From JBKQVT01 sp963804825 (GTDB lineage: Bacteria; Planctomycetota; Planctomycetia; Pirellulales; Thermoguttaceae): 64,000 nt of DNA. The translations under genes and the position numbers were made by a program. The stretch is taken from the NCBI GenBank assembly GCA_963804825.1, contig CAWDRV010000003.1:1054001-1118000 (forward strand), written 5' to 3'. Numbering within the stretch: position 1 is the first letter of the stretch; each line of letters opens with the position of its first letter. The notes beneath the pieces were generated by a model. The model saw nothing but the letters and a program-made list of their open reading frames with translations, ran no database searches and was not told the origin of the DNA. Shown piece after piece: positions 40,845-49,364 of the stretch.

Positions 40845-42242
40845 ATGAGCGCAAAACCCCGTCCACGATTGAAGCTGCTGTTCGCCGACGACGAGAAGTC
40901 GCTGCAAGAGTTGATGCGGCTGGAGTTGCCGCGACTGGGGCACGAGGTGACCGTGTGTCCCGACGGCGACACGGCCATGGCCGCCCTGGACCGCAACAGC
41001 TACGATTGCATCCTGGTCGATCTGAACATGCCCGGCCCCGGCGGCCTGGAGGTCATCGCCCGGGCGAAACAGCTTTCACCCGACACCGAGGCGGTCATCC
41101 TCACCGGCAAGTCGTCGTTGGAAACGGCCGTCGCCGCGCTGCGGCAGGGCACGTTCGACTACCTGACCAAGCCCTGCAAGCTGGCCGACCTGGAGGCGGT
41201 GCTCAACCGCGTGGCGGAAAAACGCGAGCTGACCCACAAGTATCGCGCCCTGAAGCAGCGGCTGCAACGCCTGGAAGGCTCCTCGGAGCTGATCGGTGAC
41301 TCGCCCGGAATGCAGCTCGTCCGCCGCCTGATCGCCAAGGTGGCGCCGACCAATTCGACCGTCCTGGTGGTGGGCGAAACGGGGACCGGCAAGGAGCTGG
41401 TCGCCCGGGCGTTGCACGATCAGAGCCTGCGGGCGGAGATGCCGCTGGTGCCGATCAATTGCGGCGCGCTGCCGGAACACTTGATCGAAAGCGAGTTGTT
41501 CGGTCATCGCAAGGGGGCGTTCACGGGGGCCGACGAGCATCGCGTCGGGCTATTCGAGGTGGCCGACGGCGGCACGCTCTTCTTGGATGAAATCGGCGAG
41601 TTGTCCAATGCCATGCAAGCGAAGCTGCTGCGGTTCCTCGAAAGCGGCGAGGTCCGCCGCGTGGGCGACAACGAGCCGTTCACGTGCGACGTCCGCGTGA
41701 TCTGCGCCACGCATCGCCGCCTGGACGCGATGGTGGCCGGCGGCGAGTTCCGCGAGGACCTTTGGTTTCGCGTGAACACGTTCGAGATCCGGCTGCCGCC
41801 GCTGCGGGAGCGGATCGGCGACGTCGCCTTGTTGGCCCGGCACCTGGCTCGCCGTCACGGCGCGACGGCCGGCCGCGACGACGGCCTGTTCACGCCCGAG
41901 GCGTTGGCGATGCTGGAGCAACACACGTGGCCGGGCAACGTCCGCGAGTTGGCCAACGTGATCGAACACGCGTTGATTCTCTGCGACGGCGCGGCGGTCC
42001 GCCCAGAGCATCTGCCGCAGCGGTTCGCCGCTTCGATGTCCGCTTTGCCGCCCGGCGCGCCGTCGCTTGCGCTGAGATCGGGGCCCGCGTGCAGCTTGCG
42101 CGACCTGGAGATGCAGGCCATTACGGAGGCCCTGGATCGGCACTCGGGCAACAAGCCGAAGGCCGCCGAGGAATTGGGCATCAGTCTCAAAACGCTCTAC
42201 AACAAGCTGAACCAGGCGTCCGCGTTGGGAAAGTCGGCGTAG
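40845..42242 (+). CDS. NtrC-family sigma-54-dependent response regulator
   Basis: Protein of 465 residues, partner of the kinase upstream. Receiver domain: phosphorylatable Asp 59 (CILVDLNMPG), Lys in DYLTKP. Central AAA+ domain: Walker A GETGTGKE (177-184), GAFTGA (224-229) for sigma-54 contact, Walker B GGTLFLDEIGEL and WPGNVRELAN. C-terminal Fis-type helix-turn-helix: SGNKPKAAEELGISLKTLYN. AAGGAG lies before the ATG. It should activate sigma-54 promoters; its targets are not evident here. Confidence 0.93.
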   Translation: MSAKPRPRLKLLFADDEKSLQELMRLELPRLGHEVTVCPDGDTAMAALDRNSYDCILVDLNMPGPGGLEVIARAKQLSPDTEAVILTGKSSLETAVAALRQGTFDYLTKPCKLADLEAVLNRVAEKRELTHKYRALKQRLQRLEGSSELIGDSPGMQLVRRLIAKVAPTNSTVLVVGETGTGKELVARALHDQSLRAEMPLVPINCGALPEHLIESELFGHRKGAFTGADEHRVGLFEVADGGTLFLDEIGELSNAMQAKLLRFLESGEVRRVGDNEPFTCDVRVICATHRRLDAMVAGGEFREDLWFRVNTFEIRLPPLRERIGDVALLARHLARRHGATAGRDDGLFTPEALAMLEQHTWPGNVRELANVIEHALILCDGAAVRPEHLPQRFAASMSALPPGAPSLALRSGPACSLRDLEMQAITEALDRHSGNKPKAAEELGISLKTLYNKLNQASALGKSA

Positions 42243-42302
42243 GACGGAATAAACGACGAAACCGCAAGCGGCAGCGCGACGCTTGCGATTTCCCAACGTC
42301 TT

Positions 42303-42911
42303 CTATTCCACTTTGCGGACCACGCCGACCACGACGCCGACCACCTGGGCGTCGCGGACGAAGATCGGCTTCATGGCCGAGTTGGCCGGCTCCAGGCGGA
42401 TGCGGTTCCGCTCGGGGAACCAGCGCTTCAACGTCGCCTCGCCCTCGTCGGTGATGGCCACGACGATCTGGCCTTTGCGGGCGGTCTTCTGCTTGCGGAT
42501 GACCACGAAGTCGCCGTCGGCGATCTGGTCCTCGATCATCGAATCGCCGTTGACCTCCAAGACGAAGAGGTCCTTGTCGGCCGGATCGAACATGTTGTCG
42601 AAATCGACCCGCTCGTTCTGCTCGATCGCCTGGTGGAGCACGCCGGCGGCGATGCGGCCGGCCAGCGGCAGGCTGCGGTCCTCGATCGGCTCGGCGGCCA
42701 ACTGGATCGCCCGCGACATGTTGGGCTCCCGCGTGATCAGGCCCTTCTTCTCGAGGGCCTTCAGGTGGCAGACGACGCCGTTGGGCGAATGGATGCCGAA
42801 CTGGCGGCCGATCTCGCGCACCGTCGGACCGTAGCCCCGGCCGCGGATCTTCTCGCGAATGAATACGTAGACCGCTTGTTGCCGATCCGTGAGGTTGTCG
42901 AACATGTCCAT
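42303..42911 (-). CDS. lexA: LexA repressor
   Basis: SOS repressor of 202 residues. N-terminal winged helix: LTDRQQAVYVFIREKIRGRG, VREIGRQFGIHSPNGVVCHL. The self-cleavage site is Ala89-Gly90 in GRIAAGVL, with the Ser124 (NGDSM) and Lys162 (ATLKRW) dyad of the S24 peptidase domain. Both residues and the site are intact. ATG at 42911 was chosen for the typical N-terminus. It lies downstream of proB on the same strand but has its own promoter at 42991-43018. Confidence 0.95.
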   Translation of the reverse strand: MDMFDNLTDRQQAVYVFIREKIRGRGYGPTVREIGRQFGIHSPNGVVCHLKALEKKGLITREPNMSRAIQLAAEPIEDRSLPLAGRIAAGVLHQAIEQNERVDFDNMFDPADKDLFVLEVNGDSMIEDQIADGDFVVIRKQKTARKGQIVVAITDEGEATLKRWFPERNRIRLEPANSAMKPIFVRDAQVVGVVVGVVRKVE

Positions 42912-42990
42912 GGGAATGTGCTTTCCAGGGTCATCCGGCGGCTGGTCGAAGTGTTTCCCGGAGGGGACCGCCCCCCCGCGACCGCCCCTA

Positions 42991-43018
42991 AGTATAATAT
43001 ACTTCCGTACACAGTCAA
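42991..43018 (-). promoter_or_regulatory. lexA promoter with palindrome over the -10 box
   Basis: On the minus strand TTGACT, 16-bp spacer, TATACT. The -10 is overlapped by the palindrome AAGTATAATATACTT (42990-43004), a candidate LexA operator for autorepression. Confidence 0.5.
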
Positions 43019-43024
43019 GGGGAA

Positions 43025-44176
43025 TCAGGCCTCGTTTTTCCCCGTGATGACCATGTTGTCGCGGTGGATGATTTCGTCGTAGGGGCAATGGCCCAGGGCG
43101 GCGGCGATCTGGCCGGTCCGCAGGCCCCGAATTTTCCGCAGGTCCTCGTCGCCGTAGTTGGTCAGTCCGCGGGCGAACTCGACGCCGTCGGGGCCGCGCA
43201 GCGCGACCACGTCGCCCTTGTGAAAGTGCCCCTCCACGTCGACCACGCCGATGGCCAGGAGGCTGCGGCCCTTGCGATGGACGGCCTCGCGGGCGCCGGC
43301 GTCCAGCGCCAGCCGGCCCCGCGGCTTGACGGTAAAGCCGATCCAGCGTTTCCGGGCGGCCACGGTCTGGCCCTGGGCGAAGAACAAGGTGCCGACCGGC
43401 TCGCCGGCAATGATTTTCGAGAGGATATTCGGTGTCCGGCCGCAGGCGATGATGACGTTTTCGCCGGCCGCGGTGGCCAGCCGGGCGGCCTCCAGCTTGC
43501 TGGCCATGCCCCCTTTTCCCACCCCGCCGGCACGGTCGCGGACCAGGCCGAAAATCGACTCGTCCAGGCGATCCACCGTGGAAATCAGCCGGCTGCCCGG
43601 CCGCGACGGTTCGCCGTCGTACAGCCCATCCACGTCGGAAAGCAGCACCAAGAGCGGGGCCCGCAGCAGGTTCGTCACAATGGCCGCCAGGCGGTCGTTG
43701 TCGCCGAACGTGGTCAGCAATTCATCCACGCTGACCGTGTCGTTCTCGTTGATGATCGGCACCGCCCCCAGTTCCAGCAGTGTGACCAGGGTATTGCGGG
43801 CGTTGAGGTAGCGGATGCGGTCCTCGAGGTCATCGGCGGTCAGCAGCACCTGGGCGGCGTGCCGGCCGTGGTTCGAAAGCGCCCGCTCGTAGGCCTCGAC
43901 CAGCCAACTCTGGCCGATGGCGGCGACGGCCTGAAGATGGGCCAGGTCGGTCGGACGGTGTTTCAGTCCCAGGCGACCCATGCCCGCCCCGACCGCGCCG
44001 GAACTGACCAGGACCACCTGCCGCCCGGCGGTCAGGATGGCGTGCAATTGTTCGGCGAGTTGAGCGATCCGTTCTTCATCGAGTTGTCCGTCGTCGCGGG
44101 TCAGGACGCGGGTGCCGACCTTGACCACGATGGGCGTGGCCGTGGCGGCGATTTCTTGACGCAGTAAGTCGGTCAT
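43025..44176 (-). CDS. proB: Glutamate 5-kinase
   Basis: Enzyme of 383 residues that phosphorylates glutamate in the first step of proline synthesis. The kinase domain has PIVVKVGTRVLTRDDGQL, VVLVSSGAVGAGMGRLG, VPIINENDTVSVDELLTTFGDNDRL (split here for motif reading) and LLSDVDGLYDGEP. The C-terminal PUA domain starts about 285 (GRLALDAGAREAVHRKGRSL). Length is normal. No proA lies adjacent. lexA is downstream on the same strand with its own promoter. Confidence 0.95.
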   Translation of the reverse strand: MTDLLRQEIAATATPIVVKVGTRVLTRDDGQLDEERIAQLAEQLHAILTAGRQVVLVSSGAVGAGMGRLGLKHRPTDLAHLQAVAAIGQSWLVEAYERALSNHGRHAAQVLLTADDLEDRIRYLNARNTLVTLLELGAVPIINENDTVSVDELLTTFGDNDRLAAIVTNLLRAPLLVLLSDVDGLYDGEPSRPGSRLISTVDRLDESIFGLVRDRAGGVGKGGMASKLEAARLATAAGENVIIACGRTPNILSKIIAGEPVGTLFFAQGQTVAARKRWIGFTVKPRGRLALDAGAREAVHRKGRSLLAIGVVDVEGHFHKGDVVALRGPDGVEFARGLTNYGDEDLRKIRGLRTGQIAAALGHCPYDEIIHRDNMVITGKNEA

Positions 44177-44531
44177 CGTTCCATCCGAATCAGGAGGCCA
44201 GACATTCCTGTCTGGCTGGACAAGACAGGCAAGAATGCCTGTCCTCCTGAACGCGATTGGTCAACTTGTTCTGTTACCACACCCTAACATATCACGTCCG
44301 GGCGGCGATGGGGATGCCGCCGCGAGGCCGACGGCCTGTGTTCCCCTCACCCTAACCCTCTCCCGGAGGGAGAGGGGAACTTTTCGGACAGCCGTCTCGG
44401 ACTGATCTTGCCGCCGGGGGGTTTATCGCGTAAGTTATTGCATCCGGAGGAGATGGGGGCAACCCGTCAAGGAAGAACATCTCAGGAGGTAGTGCTCCGG
44501 GCGGTCCTGAGTGGCAAGGGAGGCGCATCTG
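44177..44531. other. Intergenic region with two repeat families
   Basis: At 44192-44270 lies a near-copy of the 22654-22731 element, including the tail GAACGCGATTGGTCAACTTG. At 44341-44380 lies a CCCTCTCCCGGAGGGAGAGG hairpin. No gene is seen. Confidence 0.75.
44192..44270. repeat. Dispersed AGACATTCCTGTCTGG repeat, second copy
   Basis: Almost identical to 22654-22731 over about 78 bp; the main change is GGAAAAGACAGG to GGACAAGACAGG. A half copy lies at 61243-61290. Confidence 0.85.
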
Positions 44532-46643
44532 ATGAGTCGGAGCCACCACGTGTCCATTATGCCCAAGGAAGGGTATGACAGGGCACCACTATCGGCCGAG
44601 CCCGCTCTCCGCACCGCTGGTTCCTTGGGGCCTGCCGCGCGGCGTGCCATCGTGGGCGCCCGGCAATGGTTGCTCGACCAGCAACAGGCCGACGGCTGCT
44701 GGTGCGCGGAGTTGGAAGGCGACACGATTCTGGAGAGCGAAACGATCTTGCTGTGGGCGTTTTTGGGCTTGGAGCATACGCCGCTGGCCCGCCGGGCGGC
44801 CGCCTACCTGATCGAGAACCAGCTTCCCGACGGGGGCTGGGCCATGTATCCCGGCGGCGGCGTGGCCATCAACGGCAGCGTCAAGGCCTATTTTGCCCTG
44901 AAGCTGGTCGGCCACGACCCGAGCGCCGGGTACATGGAGCGTGCCCGGCGGGCGATCCTTGCGCACGGCGGCGCCGACGCGGTCAATAGTTTCACGCGAT
45001 TCTACCTGGCCCTGTTGGGTCAGATTTCGTATGCCCAGTGTCCGGCCGTCCCGCCCGAGATGGTGCTGTTGCCCAAGTGGTTTCCGGTGAACCTCTACGC
45101 CGTCAGTTCCTGGTCGCGGACGATGATCGTGCCGTTGTCGATCATCTCGGCGTGTCAGCCGGTCCGTCGGATCGAGCCGGGGCGTGGGATCCGGGAGCTG
45201 TTTTTGCGCCAGCCGCGGCATTGGCCGCCGCTGCGCTGCCCGGGAATGACCGGCGGCACCGGGGTGCTGAGTTGGGACCGCTTCTTCCGCGTCGTGGAAA
45301 AGATGTTGAAGTGGGGCCAGCGGTTGCGGCTGATGCCGTGGCGCCGCCGGGCGATTGCCGCCGCCGAGCGGTGGATGCTCGAACGATTCCAGCACAGCGA
45401 CGGCCTGGGGGCGATCTATCCGCCCATCGTTTGGAGCATCGTCGCGCTCCGGTGTTTGGGCTACGACGACCAGAGCGAGCCGCTGCAATACTGCACCAAG
45501 CAACTCGCCGACCTGGTGATCGACGACCGGAGGGCCGGCACGGCGAGGCTGCAACCGTGCAAGTCGCCGGTCTGGGACACGGCCATCGCGCTGCGGGCGT
45601 TGCGTCAAAGCGGCGTGGGGGCGGGGAAACCCGCCATCCGCGACGCCGTCCGCTGGCTCCTGGACAAGCAGACGGGGCGGCGCGGCGACTGGGCCCAGAC
45701 CGTGGCCGCCGAGCCGGGCGGATGGTGCTTCGAGTACGCCAACGAGTTCTATCCCGACTGCGACGACACGGCGATGGTGCTCTTGGCCCTGCAAACGGAG
45801 TTCGACGCTCCCTCGGGGCGTTCGCCGGCGCTGCCGCCGGAGTTGGACGTGACCCCGGCCGCGCCGAGGGTGAAAACCGCCGCGGCCGCGCAGCCCCAGC
45901 GCATCGCCGCGGTGGACGACACGGTGGGGGCCATGGACCGCGGGCTGCGCTGGCTGCTGGCCATGCAGAACGACGACGGCGGCTGGGGCGCCTTCGATCG
46001 CAACAACAACAGCGAGTTCCTCTGCCGCATCCCCTTCGCCGATCACAACGCCATGACCGACCCGAGCACTCCCGACTTGACCGGCCGCGTGCTGGAATGC
46101 TTGGGAAGCCTGGGTCGCCGGGTGGGCGATCCGGCGGTCGATCGGGCCATTGGCTACATCCGCGCCGCGCAGCAGGCCGACGGCAGTTGGTTCGGCCGCT
46201 GGGGAGTCAACTACATCTACGGCGTTTGGCAGTCGCTGACCGGGCTGAGCGAGGTCGGCGTGAAGGCCGACGATCCGGCGGTCGTGGCGGGCGTCAACTG
46301 GCTTCTGGCCCATCAGCAGCCCAGCGGCGGCTGGGGCGAATCGCCCGACAGCTACGACGATCCGCGCCTGCGAGGGCAGGGGCCCGCAACCGCGTCGCAG
46401 ACCGCTTGGGCGGTCCTGGGGTTGCTGGCCGCCGGCATGGCGGAGCATCCGGCCACGATCCGCGGCATCCGCTACCTGATCCGCACGCAGCGCCGCGACG
46501 GGACGTGGAACGAGACCCAATTCACCGGCACCGGTTTTCCCCGGGTGTTTTACTTGCGGTATCATTATTATCCGATTTACTTCCCCTTGATGGCCTTGGC
46601 CCGCTGGGCCGTCCGCATCCGGCCGCGATTGAGCGAAGAGTAG
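44532..46643 (+). CDS. shc: Squalene-hopene cyclase
   Basis: Membrane-associated cyclase of 703 residues that turns squalene into hopene. The catalytic acid motif is D409-C-D-D412 in YPDCDDTAMVL. Several QW repeats are visible (QQADGCWCAELEG, DGGWAMYPGG, DDGGWGAFDRN, GSWFGRWGVNYIYG, PSGGWGES, RDGTWNETQFTGTGFP). Length is slightly above the usual 630-680. GGGAGG precedes the ATG. It heads the group shc-hpnH-hpnG; squalene should come from HpnC/D/E encoded at 57.8-61.2 kb. Confidence 0.96.
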   Translation: MSRSHHVSIMPKEGYDRAPLSAEPALRTAGSLGPAARRAIVGARQWLLDQQQADGCWCAELEGDTILESETILLWAFLGLEHTPLARRAAAYLIENQLPDGGWAMYPGGGVAINGSVKAYFALKLVGHDPSAGYMERARRAILAHGGADAVNSFTRFYLALLGQISYAQCPAVPPEMVLLPKWFPVNLYAVSSWSRTMIVPLSIISACQPVRRIEPGRGIRELFLRQPRHWPPLRCPGMTGGTGVLSWDRFFRVVEKMLKWGQRLRLMPWRRRAIAAAERWMLERFQHSDGLGAIYPPIVWSIVALRCLGYDDQSEPLQYCTKQLADLVIDDRRAGTARLQPCKSPVWDTAIALRALRQSGVGAGKPAIRDAVRWLLDKQTGRRGDWAQTVAAEPGGWCFEYANEFYPDCDDTAMVLLALQTEFDAPSGRSPALPPELDVTPAAPRVKTAAAAQPQRIAAVDDTVGAMDRGLRWLLAMQNDDGGWGAFDRNNNSEFLCRIPFADHNAMTDPSTPDLTGRVLECLGSLGRRVGDPAVDRAIGYIRAAQQADGSWFGRWGVNYIYGVWQSLTGLSEVGVKADDPAVVAGVNWLLAHQQPSGGWGESPDSYDDPRLRGQGPATASQTAWAVLGLLAAGMAEHPATIRGIRYLIRTQRRDGTWNETQFTGTGFPRVFYLRYHYYPIYFPLMALARWAVRIRPRLSEE

Positions 46644-46647
46644 CGGG

Positions 46648-46725
46648 GCTTGCAGATAGTTTCTTCCGGTCGGCGTGGATTGCGAAACCGCAAGCGAATG
46701 ACAGGGCTTCCGGCAAGAACTTGCC
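46648..46725. repeat. Dispersed GAAACCGCAAGCG repeat
   Basis: Contains GGTCGGCGTGGATTGCGAAAC and GGGCTTCCGGCAAGAAC, related to 25478-25544 and 63255-63353. A CCCTAAATCCCCAAAT run follows up to the hpnH start. Confidence 0.7.
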
Positions 46726-46777
46726 CCTTTCCCAATCCCCAAATCCCTAAATCCCCAAATCCCTAAATCCCTTCTTC

Positions 46778-47797
46778 ATGCGCTTCCCCCTCTCCCTGAC
46801 CGCCGCCCTGACCGGCTACCTGCTGAAGAAGAAGTTGGCGGGCTGCCAGCACTTTCCCCTGGTGCTGATGCTCGAGCCGTTGCACGCCTGCAACTTGTCG
46901 TGCGCCGGCTGCGGGCGGATTCGGGAATACGCCGATTCGCTCCACGCACGCATGACGGTCCAAGAGTGCCTGGAGTCGGTCGTCGAATGCGGCGCGCCGG
47001 TGGTGAGCATCTGCGGCGGCGAACCGCTGATCTACCCGGAGATCGGGGAACTGGTCCGCCGTGTTCTCGCCCTGGGCAAGCATATCTATCTCTGCACCAA
47101 CGGCCTGAACCTGGAGCAGCGGATGGTCGATCTGCACCGGCACGGCCGGCTGTTCATCAACGTCCACCTCGACGGCATGGAGGCGACGCACGACCGCCTG
47201 GTGCAGCGGGCCGGGACGTTCGCGGCGGCCGTCCGCGGCATTCAAGCGGCCAAGGCGGCCGGACTGACCGTCTGCACCAACACGACCTTCTACCGTGACA
47301 CCGACGTTCACGAGATCGCCGTGCTGTTCGGCTACCTGACCGAGTTGGGCGTCGAGGGTTTCATGGTCGCGCCGGCCTACGGATATCAAGCGGTGCGGGC
47401 GGGCGATCCGGCCGGGGCGGAGCGGATTTTCCCGACGCGGCCGGAGGTCCACGAGAAGTTCCGCCTGGCGCGGCGGCTGTTGGGCAAGTATCGCTTGTTC
47501 GCCTCGCCACTGTACCTGGAGTTCCTTTGCGGCCAACGGGAGTTGCCCTGCGCGGCCTGGGCCAACCCGACGCGCAACGTCCGCGGCTGGCGGACGCCCT
47601 GCTACCTCATCGCCGACGGCCACTGCCGGAGCTACCGGGAGTTGATCGCCTCGACCGATTGGTCGGGCGTGGGGCCGGGCAACGATCCGCGTTGCGAGCA
47701 CTGCCTGATGCACTGCGGTTTCGAGCCGGCCGCCGTCCTGGCCGCCAACCGCCGCTGGCGCGACGCGCTGAAGATGGCCGTCTGGCAGATGGGGTGA
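46778..47797 (+). CDS. hpnH: Adenosyl-hopene transferase HpnH (radical SAM)
   Basis: Radical SAM enzyme of 339 residues that joins the adenosyl group to hopene, first step of extended hopanoid synthesis. The cluster motif is C38-NLS-C42-AG-C45 in LHACNLSCAGCGRIREY. SICGGEPLIYPEI, YLCTNGLN and VHLDGMEATHD follow, typical of HpnH, and the C-terminal Cys motif (PRCEHCLMHCGFEP) belongs to the auxiliary SPASM-like region. Two bases after its TGA lies an ATG (47800) that was probably the original hpnG start, now interrupted by a transposon unit. Confidence 0.95.
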   Translation: MRFPLSLTAALTGYLLKKKLAGCQHFPLVLMLEPLHACNLSCAGCGRIREYADSLHARMTVQECLESVVECGAPVVSICGGEPLIYPEIGELVRRVLALGKHIYLCTNGLNLEQRMVDLHRHGRLFINVHLDGMEATHDRLVQRAGTFAAAVRGIQAAKAAGLTVCTNTTFYRDTDVHEIAVLFGYLTELGVEGFMVAPAYGYQAVRAGDPAGAERIFPTRPEVHEKFRLARRLLGKYRLFASPLYLEFLCGQRELPCAAWANPTRNVRGWRTPCYLIADGHCRSYRELIASTDWSGVGPGNDPRCEHCLMHCGFEPAAVLAANRRWRDALKMAVWQMG

Positions 47798-47821
47798 ACA
47801 TGGAGGCCCAGCGGCAGGGCG

Positions 47822-47850
47822 GCCCCCCGCACGCAGTGCGGGGGCTTTTC
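47822..47850. repeat. REP-like palindrome, left end of the transposase unit
   Basis: GCCCCCCGCACGCAGTGCGG followed by GGGCTTTTC. It is the exact inverse of the palindrome at 48495-48522. A half copy (GTGCGGGGGCTTTTC) lies at 47872-47886. Confidence 0.9.
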
Positions 47851-47905
47851 CTATCGGTCGTGCTATTCGCGGTGCGGGGGCTTTTCACCAAGGCGTCTCC
47901 GCGAT

Positions 47906-48469
47906 ATGCTGCTCGGCATGGATGCCTGGAATGGCTGGTATCATGTCAATGGCAACAGCTACGGCACTTGGCTTCCCGGCGATCCGCGAGGCTGGCGGAG
48001 CGAACGGCACAAGCGTCACGTGGAGGGCGATTACAAGAATCCTCCTCCGCCGGGAACCGACGAAGCCATGTTACGGTACAGCCGGGGACAATTGAAGAAG
48101 CCGCCCGTGCATCTCACAGTGGCCCAGCGCCAGATGGCCGGGCAGGCCATGGTGGAGATGTTGGTGGATCAAAAGGTGGAGGTGATTGCATTTTGCTTGA
48201 ATGCGGCGCATTTTCACGTCTTGGCGCGATTCAGCGACAAACAGGTGCGACCGCGAATCGGGGTCGCCAAGCGGCACGCCTTCTACGTCCTGCGCGAGGA
48301 CGGTCACAGCGGCCGCCTATGGACGATGAAGTGCAAAGTGACCCCGATCCGCGATCGGCAGCATCAAATGAACGTATTCCATTACATTTGTCGGCATGGG
48401 AGTGAGGGCGATTGGGCTTGGACCTTTCGTGACGGTCTCTCCTGGACGCCTACCATCCAACGCAAATGA
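47906..48469 (+). CDS. REP-associated tyrosine (Y1, IS200-like) transposase
   Basis: Protein of 187 residues of the Y1/HUH transposase superfamily, the type that is immobile itself but moves REP palindromes (RAYT). The HUH motif is H102-F-H104 in LNAAHFHVLARF. Candidate nucleophile tyrosines are Y127 (KRHAFYVLRE) and Y160 (NVFHYICRHG). The start region YGTWLPGDPRGWRSERH and HVEGDYKNPPPPG is, from memory, typical of a transposase family common in planctomycetes. It is flanked by inverted REP copies, and its TGA overlaps the ATG now used by hpnG (ATGA). Apparently intact. Confidence 0.85.
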   Translation: MLLGMDAWNGWYHVNGNSYGTWLPGDPRGWRSERHKRHVEGDYKNPPPPGTDEAMLRYSRGQLKKPPVHLTVAQRQMAGQAMVEMLVDQKVEVIAFCLNAAHFHVLARFSDKQVRPRIGVAKRHAFYVLREDGHSGRLWTMKCKVTPIRDRQHQMNVFHYICRHGSEGDWAWTFRDGLSWTPTIQRK

Positions 48470-49253
48470 GCGATTTTCCTCCAGCTTCTTCCCTAAAAGC
48501 CCCCGCACTGCGTGCGGGGGGCGAATCCTGCCATTTCGGCGTCGTCTTCGCCCTGGGCATCGAGGCCGGCTGCACGGAAGACCTGCTCCACGGCGTCGTC
48601 ACGCTCCGCGGCCAGGGATTCGTCGTTCGCCAGGGCGAACTCCGCGGCCGTCGCATCGTGCTGGTCCAGTCGGGCCCCGGCCGCACCCGCGCTGCGTCGG
48701 CCGCCGAGTCGCTCCTGGACGGCCATCATCCCGGCGGTGGTCATCTCGGCCGGGTTTGCCGGCGGGCTCCGTCCGAAGCTCCGCCGCGGCGACATCGTCG
48801 TGGCCGATCGCGTACTGGACGAGAGCGGCCGGCAGTGCGAGGTCGATCTCGCCATCCTTCCGGCATCCATGACCGAAACAAGCGGCGTCCACGTGGGAGG
48901 GCTGCTTGACGGTGGACCGGGTCGTCCGCCTGCCGGAAGAGAAACGCGCCCTGGGCGAGAAATACGCCGCCCTGGCCGCCGACATGGAAACCCTGGCCGT
49001 GGCCGAGGTCTGTCGCCGCCGCGAGACGCCGTTTCTGGCCGTGCGGGTGGTCCACGACGCGGCCGACGACGCGTTGCCCCGCGACGTGGAGAAGCTGCTT
49101 GCGCAGCGGAGCGGCGCCGCGCGGCTCGGGGCCGCCGTGGGCTCGATCCTGAAGCGTCCCTCGAGCGTGATGGACCTGTTGCGACTCCAGCAGCGCGCCG
49201 TGGAGGCGTCGGACCGGCTGGCGCAGTTCCTGGCCGCGCTGATGACGCGCTAG
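48466..49253 (+). CDS. hpnG: Adenosylhopane nucleosidase/phosphorylase HpnG, interrupted start and two frame breaks
   Basis: Nucleoside-phosphorylase-fold enzyme that releases adenine from adenosylhopane. HFGVVFALGIEAGCTEDLLHG, VLVQSGPGRTRAA, VVISAGFAGGLRPKLRRGDIV and ALAADMETLAVAEV are the family motifs. Breaks lie near 48735 and 48912, each explained by one extra base. Repaired length about 260. The present ATG overlaps the transposase stop, and residues about 10-19 (LKAPALRAGG) are encoded by the REP palindrome; the ancestral ATG is probably at 47800. No better start is visible after the palindrome, so translational coupling to the transposase is likely. Confidence 0.82.
48495..48522. repeat. 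REP-like palindrome, right end of the transposase unit
   Basis: AAAAGCCCCCGCACTGCGTG followed by CGGGGGGC, the inverse of the left copy. Related palindromes are at 55432-55462 and 57695-57726. Confidence 0.9.
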
Positions 49254-49260
49254 AATGGGG

Positions 49261-49335
49261 AAAAAGGGGACAGTCCCCATTTACCGGAACGGCCCAAAGG
49301 GTGCTTCGCACAAATGGGGACTGTCCCCTTTTTCC
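49261..49335. repeat. Long-loop GGGGACAGTCCCC hairpin
   Basis: AAAAAGGGGACAGTCCCCAT and ATGGGGACTGTCCCCTTTTT flank a 36-bp loop with CCGGAACGGCCCAAAGGG. It is nearly identical to the copy between mlaE and mlaF. Confidence 0.9.
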
Positions 49336-49364
49336 CTTCGGCAAAAGACCGTATGATAGGACCC

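Larger units (their letters stand above)
47824..48522 (+). mobile_element. 699-bp REP-transposase-REP unit inside hpnG
   Basis: Inverted REP palindromes bound a transposase gene. Deleting 47824-48522 joins ATG-GAG-GCC-CAG-CGG-CAG-GGC-GGC to GAA-TCC-TGC-CAT, giving the continuous start MEAQRQGGESCHFGVVFALG for HpnG, in frame and two bases after the hpnH stop. The unit length is a multiple of three. A GGC repeat at both borders makes the exact border ambiguous by up to 3 bp. Confidence 0.8.

Noticed and set aside
44589..46742. A 717-codon open frame antisense to shc
   Set aside because: shc on the other strand is fully conserved with all motifs; the shadow frame shows no domain.
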